DNA from: an uncultured Bacteroidales bacterium
Lineage (GTDB): Bacteria > Bacteroidota > Bacteroidia > Bacteroidales > Bacteroidaceae
DNA: 33,701 nt
Reading direction: 5' to 3'
NCBI GenBank assembly: GCA_902785075.1
Contig: CACZXN010000027.1
Span: 1-33,701, forward strand
This document shows positions 8,031 through 15,056 of this stretch, one piece after another. The notes beneath the pieces were generated by a model that was given only the letters and a program-made list of their open reading frames with translations, was not told where the DNA came from and did not search any database. The first letter of the stretch is position 1. Each line of letters starts with the position of its first letter. The position numbers and the translations under genes are program-made.

Positions 8031-9082
8031 AAAGTCTTGAAGTATTGGTGATATGTTGTGCGTGGATTGTCTGTCCATTGGTATGGTCCATAGATCTTCT
8101 CAATGAGTCGTTTGGACAGAAGTCGCTCCATGTTGCGAAGAAGGATAATGTCGTACTTGCGATGGAAGTTAATCCAGCAGTCGTTGCAATCTCTGGAATA
8201 CTGGCACTGCGTCTGACAAGACTGCGAGCTGTTGAAAAACTCATCGAGTGACTGGTGGTGAATATTGCCGAGTACGACATCAAGATTCTGACAAAGCGGT
8301 ACATCGCCATTACTATGAACAACGAGACAGTTCATGATGCTTTGACAGCGAAGGCGAAGGTTGCCATTACGCCATTGGTCGTAAAGGGCAACAAAATCGT
8401 AGTTTTCCTGCGTATTATGGATGCTCTGAGGAATTTGCTTCACAAAGTCTGATGCTGTCAGTAGTTCGCTTGTCGTATCGAAGAAGGCCATCGTCCCATA
8501 AATACCAATACGCACGTCCACATTATATTGCTTAGCAATATCGATGACAAACGCCATATCACCAAACGTATTCCACGGCGACAGGCAGAACATCAGCGAT
8601 AGCGGCACCTCGTCCTTCAATGCCTCCACCACCTGAATCACTCGGTCGTAGCCATCGCGCCCTCGCATCCGTTGGTAAGTCTCGCGGCCACCATCAAGAG
8701 AGACATACAGGTGCCGGGGCTGATAGAGACGGACGGCATCTATAACCCGATGGGGTGCAAGACAATTAGAAAGTAGCGTGTAATTCGAGTGACACTCATG
8801 AAACCACGCCATGATTTCATCGGCTTGAGGATGCAGGATGAACTCGCCACCCTCCAGTCCTACGATAGTCTGTTTGGTCACACATCGGCTCTGCATGATT
8901 CGCTTAATATCTTCGAACGACAGATGTTCTACTTTCTTCTGCCAGATATTGCAGTGCTTGCAGCGAGACTGGCAAGCCGTAGTTGAGTAGATCATCAGTT
9001 GTGAAAGCCGCTTATGACTTGGCCGCATGATGTTGTTCAGAAAGAGTAGCCCATTATAAGCATAATCATAGATACTATACAT
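8027..9082 (-). CDS. Radical SAM protein with SPASM-like C-terminal cysteines
   Basis: A 351-residue radical SAM enzyme. The cluster motif CQSRCKHC (Cys37, Cys41, Cys44) lies in the strand LMIYSTTACQSRCKHCNIW. It is followed by VGLEGGEFILHP (the GGE-type SAM-binding motif) and LYVSLDGGRETYQRMRG, as in SPASM/twitch enzymes. The C-terminal 90 residues contain a Cys-rich auxiliary-cluster region: RCQSIMNC, GDVPLCQN, then CQTQCQYSRDCNDCW. SPASM enzymes modify peptides, proteins or small alcohols/sugars. No precursor peptide gene is visible nearby, and the coupled partner is a sugar-type oxidoreductase, so small-molecule chemistry is more likely. Its promoter belongs to the GCAGTC-N15-GGACT set described below. 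Confidence 0.88.
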   Translation of the reverse strand: MYSIYDYAYNGLLFLNNIMRPSHKRLSQLMIYSTTACQSRCKHCNIWQKKVEHLSFEDIKRIMQSRCVTKQTIVGLEGGEFILHPQADEIMAWFHECHSNYTLLSNCLAPHRVIDAVRLYQPRHLYVSLDGGRETYQRMRGRDGYDRVIQVVEALKDEVPLSLMFCLSPWNTFGDMAFVIDIAKQYNVDVRIGIYGTMAFFDTTSELLTASDFVKQIPQSIHNTQENYDFVALYDQWRNGNLRLRCQSIMNCLVVHSNGDVPLCQNLDVVLGNIHHQSLDEFFNSSQSCQTQCQYSRDCNDCWINFHRKYDIILLRNMERLLSKRLIEKIYGPYQWTDNPRTTYHQYFKTL

Positions 9083-9085
9083 ACA

Positions 9086-9135
9086 ATTCGTTGCAATTTT
9101 GTTCTCTACTTATATAGTCCAAAATTGCAACGAAT
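9086..9135 (-). promoter_or_regulatory. 16-bp inverted repeat enclosing the radical SAM promoter -10 region
   Basis: The arms ATTCGTTGCAATTTTG (9086-9101) and its exact reverse complement (9120-9135) are separated by 18 bp, which hold the -10-like TATA stretch. The upstream arm occupies the spacer between the promoter's -35 and -10 elements, and the other arm lies just after the expected transcription start. The layout suggests a DNA-level operator rather than an RNA hairpin. Confidence 0.7.
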
Positions 9136-9141
9136 GACTGC
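9104..9141 (-). promoter_or_regulatory. ECF-type promoter of the radical SAM-oxidoreductase operon
   Basis: On the minus strand: GCAGTC (9141-9136), 15 bp, GGACT (9120-9116), then ATATAAGTAGA. The same elements with the same 15-bp spacing precede the two other genes of this block. No TAnnTTTG box is present. Confidence 0.65.
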
Positions 9142-9154
9142 TCGTAACGAGAGT

Positions 9155-9724
9155 TTATTTTCTCAGCTTCCCCTTACTTTCCAGATATTTTGTGAATGCT
9201 TCCCACTGCTCTGCCCGTTTTACACGGTTGGCCTGTACCTGCTTGTCGTTGAGGAACTGCGGCGTGTTTGGATAGCAGTCATAGAGATAATAGCAATTAT
9301 CAATGACTTTTCCGTCCTCAATCTTGCCACAGCAGAGTATGAGGTCATCGAATACTTGATTACAAATGAGACCGACAAAGGTACTGGAGGAAAAGAGCGT
9401 CTGGTCGCCAAGACGGAATTCCACGCCAGAAAGCAGGCGCAGCTTCTTGTAAAGAGGCTCCTCCATGTCGTGGAAACGCAGTTCACGGGTATTCACATCG
9501 AACCATTCGATGTCATCTTCAGTGAATACTTCGAAATCATCACCTTTCGACATTCCTGTAGGAAGCGCGCAATAGCCACGAGCAAAAAGCCGGGTCTCTT
9601 CTTGCAAACCGTCTTCCGTTTTCATTTGGTTTACTTCTTCTTCATCACTGCTGCAAGCAGTCACTGTCATGCAGACAATGGCTATCGCCATCATCCAGAT
9701 ACTTTTCTTGATGTTCTTGTTCAT
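9155..9724 (-). CDS. Small lipoprotein of unknown function
   Basis: A 189-residue exported protein. MNKNIKKSIWMMAIAIVCM leads to TVTAC with Cys24 as the likely lipidated residue, followed by an acidic SSDEEEE-like linker. The mature part contains EDDIEWFDVNTRELRFHD and LLSGVEFRLGDQTLF, which I recall only as part of uncharacterised Bacteroidales lipoproteins. It also has several Cys (CNQVF, LCCGK, CYYLYDCY) that could form disulfides. It is transcribed from a GCAGTC-N15-GGACT promoter. It lies between the sigma fusion gene and the radical SAM operon, so it probably belongs to the same response, perhaps as a surface or periplasmic sensor component. No enzymatic function is evident. Confidence 0.7.
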   Translation of the reverse strand: MNKNIKKSIWMMAIAIVCMTVTACSSDEEEVNQMKTEDGLQEETRLFARGYCALPTGMSKGDDFEVFTEDDIEWFDVNTRELRFHDMEEPLYKKLRLLSGVEFRLGDQTLFSSSTFVGLICNQVFDDLILCCGKIEDGKVIDNCYYLYDCYPNTPQFLNDKQVQANRVKRAEQWEAFTKYLESKGKLRK

Positions 9725-9750
9725 AATTCCTGTTTGTTAAATAAGTGGTT

Positions 9751-9786
9751 CTACTTATATAGTCCAAAAAAACAGGAAAAGACTGC
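9751..9786 (-). promoter_or_regulatory. ECF-type promoter of the lipoprotein gene
   Basis: Minus strand GCAGTC (9786-9781), 15 bp beginning TTTTCC, GGACT (9765-9761), then ATATAAGTAGAA. Apart from the spacer it is nearly identical to the radical SAM promoter. Confidence 0.7.
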
Positions 9787-9791
9787 ACCGA

Positions 9792-11501
9792 TTACCAAGT
9801 AAATCTGATACCTAAAGGCAAAGAGAAGGAGAACGGATGCTCTGTGCGGTATGTTTCAATTTGTGACCCTGTAGGAATATAGTATTTCAGACTTGGCTCT
9901 GCGAACAATCCAATGTTGGGTGTGAAATCGTATTGCAAACCAATACCTGTACCAACCGACCACTGCCATGGAACACGAATGGTGGTCTTGTCGGTTGATC
10001 CCAAGATGCCATTCAAGTAGTAACTTGTGTTGAACGACGAGTAGAGAGGAACCTCTGTGGTAACACCGAGATTTCCGTAGAAACTCCACATCTTCATGTT
10101 GTATATATTGTAGATACCCTTCACGGGAATGCCAATATAATGAATAGTCTGCTGCTCATTAATAGTATTACCCTTTGAACCCATTTCAAATTCGGACTTC
10201 AACCTACTGTAGCTCAGCCCTGTCTCCAGCGCAAAGCGATTGTTCAGTCGATACTTCAATGTCAATGAGAAGTTGATTGGCATGTAGTGGTAGCTCTTGC
10301 GCACAATCTTGTCTGTACCTGGGGCATCTCCTGCATTATTCAGCGCAATGTTCATAATGACGCTTCGGGTGTGACTCCTTCCGTCGTCTGGATTTTCTGC
10401 CAAGAAGGCCGCGTAATCGCTCCAATTCTCGAAGGAGACAGGCGAAGGCGTCTCGCCACTGATGATCGCTAATGTCGGTGTTTCCGTAAAACTATATGGA
10501 CGGTTGTAATTCTGCTCACCAAAACCTCCAACGTATGCGAGGTCCACCGACCATTTATTCTGATGAGTGGCGACAATGACTGGTTGATCAGGGAATAAGT
10601 CAACAATATCGTAATGCGGTATCTCCACCTTACGTATAGTCTTTGCTGTGTCCGCCGCAATGGTGTCAGGGATTATCTGCTCCTGGGCTATAATATTAAA
10701 TAAGGTGTCAGGCAGAACGGAATCAACAGCTTGGGCGATGACAGATTGCAAGGTGTCTGTGACAATGACAGTGGTACGATACACAGGCGGATGAACAATC
10801 ACAGGCTCTTGTGGCTGTTCCTTATGAGAATCTTTCTGCGAGTCTTCCGTTGTATCTTGCTGTTTCGCCACAACTGGATTATCCTCCTTGACGGCAGTAT
10901 CCTCTTTCCTGAATAGATAAAATAAAATGGGAACAAGCAGCAACAGAAGTGCGGCAGCCCAATACTGCTGCATCATCTTTCGGAGCATCTTCTTCGCACG
11001 TGCCAGTTGCGAAGAAGACGAATGTGGCTCAATGCCCAGCAAGTCTGCAATCTCCTTGTGTGACATACCCTCGAACACCGACAGTCGGAACACCTGCCCG
11101 TAGCCCTCAGGCAGTTTGTCAATCATCCTTACCACCTCGCTTAGCGGCACACCCCTCACATCTCTTTCCTCGTCCTCGGTGGCAATCAACTCCGCCTCGC
11201 TCATATCTTCGAGCGAAACCGTTGACAAAGCCTCCAGATGATCTTTGCATTTAGATGCCACATTTCTGGTGATGGACATCATCCAAGCTTCTGCTTTACT
11301 ATTGTCACGCAACCTGTCAAATGAAGTGAAGATAATGAGGAAGGCATCGTGCAGCACATCGTCTACGATTTGTTTATCGCTGATATAACGTCGGCATATA
11401 CCCCTCATTTGCTGGGCATAGGCCTTGTACAGTTCTCCGAGGGCATCCGCATCCCCCTGCCTGCATCGTTCTATCAACCTTGTTATCTCCATCGTAAACA
11501 T
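9792..11501 (-). CDS. Fusion protein: ECF sigma factor - transmembrane helix - linker - outer-membrane beta-barrel
   Basis: A 569-residue protein with an unusual architecture. Residues 1-178 are a complete ECF sigma factor: region 2 around IVDDVLHDAFLIIFTSFDRL (45-64) and region 4 helix-turn-helix around GMSHKEIADLLGI (145-157). Directly after it, residues 181-197 (WAAALLLLLVPILFYLF) form a membrane helix. Residues 200-312 are a polar Pro/Thr/Asp linker, including DNPVVAKQQDT (207-217). Residues about 315-569 show alternating beta-strands and end in GIRFTW, as expected of an outer-membrane beta-barrel with an aromatic C-terminus. Neighbouring loci encode these parts as separate proteins. No in-frame stop or frameshift is seen. 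A second possible ATG gives a start at residue 4. The gene has its own GCAGTC-N15-GGACT promoter, so autoregulation is likely. Confidence 0.85.
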   Translation of the reverse strand: MFTMEITRLIERCRQGDADALGELYKAYAQQMRGICRRYISDKQIVDDVLHDAFLIIFTSFDRLRDNSKAEAWMMSITRNVASKCKDHLEALSTVSLEDMSEAELIATEDEERDVRGVPLSEVVRMIDKLPEGYGQVFRLSVFEGMSHKEIADLLGIEPHSSSSQLARAKKMLRKMMQQYWAAALLLLLVPILFYLFRKEDTAVKEDNPVVAKQQDTTEDSQKDSHKEQPQEPVIVHPPVYRTTVIVTDTLQSVIAQAVDSVLPDTLFNIIAQEQIIPDTIAADTAKTIRKVEIPHYDIVDLFPDQPVIVATHQNKWSVDLAYVGGFGEQNYNRPYSFTETPTLAIISGETPSPVSFENWSDYAAFLAENPDDGRSHTRSVIMNIALNNAGDAPGTDKIVRKSYHYMPINFSLTLKYRLNNRFALETGLSYSRLKSEFEMGSKGNTINEQQTIHYIGIPVKGIYNIYNMKMWSFYGNLGVTTEVPLYSSFNTSYYLNGILGSTDKTTIRVPWQWSVGTGIGLQYDFTPNIGLFAEPSLKYYIPTGSQIETYRTEHPFSFSLPLGIRFTW

Positions 11502-11507
11502 AACGTT

Positions 11508-11544
11508 TCTATTTATAGAGTCCTACAACTATGGAAAAGACTGC
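11508..11544 (-). promoter_or_regulatory. ECF-type promoter of the sigma fusion gene
   Basis: Minus strand GCAGTC (11544-11539), 15 bp beginning TTTTCC, GGACT (11523-11519), then CTATAAATAGAA. The predicted start of transcription is 10-20 bp before the start codon. The match to the lipoprotein and radical SAM promoters suggests that the sigma factor drives its own gene. Confidence 0.65.
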
Positions 11545-11896
11545 ACGGGGATTCCTTTTTTTAATACCAATTAATTGTAATACCAATTAACAATACTTCG
11601 AAGTCGGAAAGAGTCAAGCGCTTGCCTGTGATGATAAGATGCTTAGTATCGTTACTAATCACTGCCTTGGCATAAGGGTATATGTGACACTACGACCATG
11701 CAAAGATAAGGTATTATATTGGAATTGGCAGTTTCGTCAATTGTTTTTCTGTCAGAAATAAAACAATAAGGGTTAATTAATTTTTTTCTAGGGGGTTGCA
11801 CAATAAATTGACGATATTCATCTTTCGTTTCAACTTTTTTTTGTAATTTTGCGACATCAACGTTTAACTATGTATAACTAACAAGAAGAATTAACC
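11545..11896. other. Intergenic region with a second promoter, a possible gene remnant and repeat pieces
   Basis: This gap holds a direct repeat of TAATACCAATTAA (near 11562 and 11579). It also holds a minus-strand open stretch without a start codon (11561-11689, see findings) and a -7 box TATCTTTG on the minus strand (11701-11708) that could be a housekeeping promoter for the sigma gene. TTTCTAGGGGGTTGCA (11785-11800) resembles the end of the palindrome arrays at 20367 and 33421. TAATTTTG (11844-11851, plus) is the -7 box for the GH43 gene. Confidence 0.5.
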
Positions 11897-12961
11897 ATGA
11901 GAAAGTATGTAATATTCGTGTTTTTAGCATGCCTGATGGGCATGAGTTGTTTGGCGCAGAATGAACAGCGCCGTCCTCGTTTCGGTTTCGATGCCACAAA
12001 TCCTGATGCTCACGATCCAGTAATGGCACGTTGCGAAGGGAAGTATTACATATTTATGACTGGGCAGGCTGTTGGCTCGATGTCATCCACTGATATGAAG
12101 ACATGGCAGCCAGGTCGGGGTGTGATGCCTGAAATTCCACAATGGGCGATAGAGGCCGTGCCTGGCTACAGGGGTCACACATGGGCACCAGACATCAGCG
12201 AACACAACGGAACTTGGTATCTGTATTATAGTTGCTCGACATTCGGAAAGAATGGCTCGGCTATCGGATTGATGACAAACAAGACGTTGAACCCAGAATC
12301 GCCCGACTATAAATGGGAAGACAAGGGATTGGTTGTGCGTAGTGTGCAACGACAGACCAATTGGAATGCCATCGACCCGAACCTCATCGTTGACGAGAAG
12401 GGACATCCATGGCTCACTTGGGGTTCTTTCTGGGACGGCATCCAACTGGTGCAGCTCGATAAGGACTTCAAGACACCAAAGGGTGAGTCGAAAACCATCG
12501 CTCGCCGCTACCTGAGAAACCAAATGTCGCAACTCGTGTCGAAGGAAGACATGGAGCGTGCCAATCAGGCTCCCGATGCTGGCGCAAATGCTATCGAGGC
12601 ACCTTTCCTCATTAAGGAGGGCAAATATTACTACCTCTTCGTATCGTGGGACTATTGCTGCAAAGGTTCTAACAGCAACTACAAGGTGGCAGTCGGCCGC
12701 TCAAAGAAAATCACAGGCCCCTATCTCGACCGTTCAGGCAAGGATATGGCTGCAGGTGGTGGAGAGGTGATAGCTCAACGTGACGATGAATACTTCGGCA
12801 TAGGCCATACCTCTGCATATAAGTTCGACGGACAATGGTACTTTATGGCTCACGGCTATGCACGCGCCAACAATGGAGCCTCCAAGCTCGTCATTAAGAA
12901 GATGCACTTCGACAAAGACGGATGGCCTGTGCTGGACGAAAAAGTGAATGGAGAAAAATAA
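11897..12961 (+). CDS. Glycoside hydrolase family 43, arabinan endo-1,5-alpha-L-arabinosidase type
   Basis: A secreted 354-residue five-bladed propeller enzyme, likely cutting alpha-1,5-arabinan side chains of pectin. A signal peptide (MRKYVIFVFLACLMGMSCLAQ) is followed by a single GH43 domain. The three catalytic acids are visible: Asp40 (DAHDPVMAR, base), Asp160 (NAIDPNLIVD, pKa modulator) and Glu234 (NAIEAPFLIK, acid). Other arabinanase landmarks are GHTWAPDIS (93-101), VSWDYCCKGSNSNYKV and the propeller-centre His in GIGHTSAY. No carbohydrate-binding module is attached. The next gene, an MgtC-type membrane protein, starts 1 bp after the stop, so they share a transcript. Confidence 0.9.
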   Translation: MRKYVIFVFLACLMGMSCLAQNEQRRPRFGFDATNPDAHDPVMARCEGKYYIFMTGQAVGSMSSTDMKTWQPGRGVMPEIPQWAIEAVPGYRGHTWAPDISEHNGTWYLYYSCSTFGKNGSAIGLMTNKTLNPESPDYKWEDKGLVVRSVQRQTNWNAIDPNLIVDEKGHPWLTWGSFWDGIQLVQLDKDFKTPKGESKTIARRYLRNQMSQLVSKEDMERANQAPDAGANAIEAPFLIKEGKYYYLFVSWDYCCKGSNSNYKVAVGRSKKITGPYLDRSGKDMAAGGGEVIAQRDDEYFGIGHTSAYKFDGQWYFMAHGYARANNGASKLVIKKMHFDKDGWPVLDEKVNGEK

Positions 12962-12962
12962 T

Positions 12963-13439
12963 ATGAACCAAGAATTAGACTTTATACTTCGCATTTTCAG
13001 TGCCACCGTATTGGGTGGCTTGATAGGTTTGGAACGCGAATACCGCTCTAAAGAAGCCGGATTCCGAACCCATTTCCTCGTAGCATTAGGAGCAGCCATG
13101 TTTATGATTGTTTCTGCTTACGGATTTGAAGACGTGGTACTATCGGGCGAACATCGCTGGGACATCTCGCGTATCGCAGCTCAGGTAGTGAGTGGCATCG
13201 GATTCATCGGAGCAGGCACCATCATCTTCCGCAAGAGCGAGAATGTAGTGAGCGGATTGACTACTGCTGCAGGCCTATGGGTGACAGCAGGTATCGGTCT
13301 CGCCTGTGGAGGAGGAATGTACATACTCGCATCTGCCTGCACCCTACTTGTATTAGTCGGTTTGGAAGCATTTAATTTCTTCCTACATTGGTTTGACAAA
13401 AAGCGAACAAAGAAGTTGGAAGAACATCATCAAGCATAA
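12963..13439 (+). CDS. MgtC/SapB family membrane protein
   Basis: A 158-residue inner-membrane protein. The start at 12963 (MNQELDFILRIFSATVLGG) lies 1 bp after the GH43 stop; an earlier in-frame ATG would overlap it. The N-terminal signature GGLIGLEREYRSKEAGFRTH (about 19-38) is diagnostic for MgtC/SapB. Three to four hydrophobic helices follow, with GIGFIGAGTIIF and GLTTAAGLWVTAGIGLACGGG. Only the membrane domain is present; the C-terminal ACT-like cytosolic domain of full MgtC is missing, and the protein ends in a basic tail. The family has been linked to magnesium homeostasis and virulence, but the molecular role is uncertain. The link with an arabinanase is unexplained. Confidence 0.85.
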   Translation: MNQELDFILRIFSATVLGGLIGLEREYRSKEAGFRTHFLVALGAAMFMIVSAYGFEDVVLSGEHRWDISRIAAQVVSGIGFIGAGTIIFRKSENVVSGLTTAAGLWVTAGIGLACGGGMYILASACTLLVLVGLEAFNFFLHWFDKKRTKKLEEHHQA

Positions 13440-13704
13440 CAATAACTCACATATCAAATAGGCATCTCGCCTACTATTTCAGTTCCCCAACCTTCCTGGT
13501 TTTTGCCTCTTTCATCAGATTAACGATAAAATGGACAAAAATCAGGATTTTTTTCGCACAATTGGCTCCTATTTCTTTTTGCAAGAAGCAGACAAATACC
13601 CAAAACAATCGAAATTAAAACAGCTATTGTAACCAATAGGGGAGTAAGTTACATAGTTTAAACGGAAAGTGACACTAGTGAAACAGACTTATAATTATTT
13701 GACG
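13440..13704. other. Intergenic region without recognisable gene
   Basis: A weak hairpin TAGGC (13459-13463) / GCCTA (13469-13473) follows the MgtC stop and could be a modest terminator. The rest is A/T-rich and shows no open frame, RNA gene or repeat that I can support. Confidence 0.4.
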
Positions 13705-13890
13705 TAACTTTGCAACATCAAATCAAACACCTTCGCAATGAAGCCTTTGTGGCATCACAAAATCGTATTATTAACCATCTCATGAACATCTGATTAATTG
13801 TTTTCATTTGATTAATGAGACTCATAATGTAATTAGGTTTGATAAAGTTGTTTTGGTAGGAGTGTACGTCGCGAGATGTACACTTTTTTA
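13705..13890 (+). ncRNA. Candidate short transcript: promoter box to terminator
   Basis: A -7 box TAACTTTG (13705-13712) is followed about 150 bp later by a terminator. The terminator is AGTGTAC (13861-13867), a 10-nt loop, GTACACT (13878-13884) and six T. In between is a 15-codon reading frame, MKPLWHHKIVLLTIS (13738-13785), that could be a leader peptide. It could be a free small RNA or an attenuating leader of the secreted-protein gene at 14060. There is no TTTG -33 element and no comparative evidence. Confidence 0.4.
13861..13890 (+). terminator. Rho-independent terminator
   Basis: A 7-bp stem AGTGTAC/GTACACT with a 10-nt loop, followed by TTTTTT. No protein gene on the plus strand ends just before it. 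Confidence 0.7.
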
Positions 13891-14059
13891 TCAATAACGC
13901 GATCAATACAAGAAAGGATGAAAAAAATCGTTAATTAAGGTTAAATTTCAGATTTCGATTTTACTTTTCCTTTGTTTCTCTATCTAATAAGGTGTAGCGT
14001 TGTTAGCAGCGTTGAATGAATTAACAATTTATTAACCCCCAAAGTTCAAGGAAAAGACC

Positions 14060-14752
14060 ATGAAAAGAATTCTACTTTTTGTCATGACATTAGTAATGGT
14101 GGTTGGCGCTGTAGCTCAACCTCCACGCGGTCCTCAAGGCCCTCGCGGATTCCGTCCACACCCAGGACCACGTCCTGCTATGAAAATGAAAATGGTAAAA
14201 CTGACTGACGACGAAGTAGCAGCTCGCTTTGCACGCACGCTGAGACTCGATGAGACGAAGGCAGAAGCCTTTGCTCCAGTTTTAACTAAATTCATCTCTG
14301 AAAGAGCAACTGTAAACCAAATGTTTCCAATGGCTAAGCCATCATTCCAACATCCAAGGAAGAACGAGAAACCATCAGAGGAGCAGATTGCTGAAATGAA
14401 AGTTCGTCGCGCACAAGCCTACGCACATCGTGAAGCAGAATTTGAGCTATACAAGGACTTCCGTCCTCGTTTCCTCGAAGTATTGAACGGACGTCAGTAT
14501 CATCGCATGATGAGAGTGTTGAACGATCCTATGATGTATGTGAAGTTTGTTCGTATAGAAAACGAAACAGAAAAAGTGCCTGAGGTAACAGCTCCTGAGA
14601 GCGAAGGTTTGGCAAATGCAATCGAAAATGTCAATAGCGACAAGGCTGAGAGCTCAAGCGAATGGCACTCTATCAATGGTGTTACATTGAAGGGACAGCC
14701 AACTCAATCTGGCATCTATATTAAAGACGGCAAGAAAGTATTAGTAAGATAA
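14060..14752 (+). CDS. Secreted Pro/Arg-rich protein, Spy/CpxP-like helical region, GIYI...KKV C-terminus
   Basis: A 230-residue exported protein. The signal peptide MKRILLFVMTLVMVVGAVAQ is followed by a collagen-like PPRGPQGPRGFRPHPGPRP segment (about 21-40). A helical region follows with LTDDEVAARFARTLRLDETKAEAF and AQAYAHREAEFELYKDF, reminiscent of the LTxxQ helices of Spy/CpxP periplasmic chaperones. The last 30 residues (WHSINGVTLKG, PTQSGIYIKDGKKVLVR) resemble the 'GIYI..GKKV' ending found on many secreted Prevotella proteins, possibly a short type IX secretion signal. The family is not firmly identified. It may be regulated by the upstream leader/terminator, and its own hairpin terminator follows. 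Confidence 0.6.
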   Translation: MKRILLFVMTLVMVVGAVAQPPRGPQGPRGFRPHPGPRPAMKMKMVKLTDDEVAARFARTLRLDETKAEAFAPVLTKFISERATVNQMFPMAKPSFQHPRKNEKPSEEQIAEMKVRRAQAYAHREAEFELYKDFRPRFLEVLNGRQYHRMMRVLNDPMMYVKFVRIENETEKVPEVTAPESEGLANAIENVNSDKAESSSEWHSINGVTLKGQPTQSGIYIKDGKKVLVR

Positions 14753-14794
14753 TACTATTTGGTAAGAGCTTTCTAATATCATGTTTAACTATAG

Positions 14795-14830
14795 CGATGA
14801 GTGCACATTCTGTACTCATCGTTTATTTTG
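14795..14830 (+). terminator. Terminator after the secreted Pro-rich protein
   Basis: An 8-bp stem CGATGAGT (14795-14802) / ACTCATCG (14814-14821) with an 11-nt loop, followed by TTTATTTT. Confidence 0.75.
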
Positions 14831-15056
14831 CAACATTGTTCGTCCCATTAATTACTAATGTATGGACACGAAAATGGGGAGAGTTGTTCTCGCGAATGCT
14901 CTCCCCACCCAATAAGTATTAATTTTTTTAAGGTAAAAAGATTGTTTTTAGGATTGTGCAAAGATAGTGCTTTTTATCGATATGAGCACAGCTTTTTTTA
15001 TGTTTTACAACATCTGTTTTCGCACACAACGAAAAAACTGTTCTTTTTCCTCTCTT
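14831..15056. other. Intergenic region with a second hairpin
   Basis: A 9-bp stem TGGGGAGAG (14875-14883) / CTCTCCCCA (14899-14907), 15-nt loop. On the minus strand it is followed by TTTT, so it could terminate ilvE transcripts. On the plus strand a T7 run comes about 25 bp later. Nothing else is recognisable. Confidence 0.5.

Noticed and set aside
8027-9082. RiPP maturation system built around the radical SAM protein
   Set aside because: No small Cys/Gly-rich precursor gene, peptidase or transporter is adjacent; the coupled partner is a Gfo/Idh/MocA oxidoreductase.
9086-9135. Invertible (phase-variable) promoter
   Set aside because: The inverted repeats flank only 18 bp. Known Bacteroidales invertible promoters span well over 100 bp, and no recombinase gene is near. 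An operator is more plausible.
9125-9802. Plus-strand open frame opposite the lipoprotein gene
   Set aside because: The minus-strand frame has a signal peptide, a lipobox and its own promoter; the plus frame has none of these.
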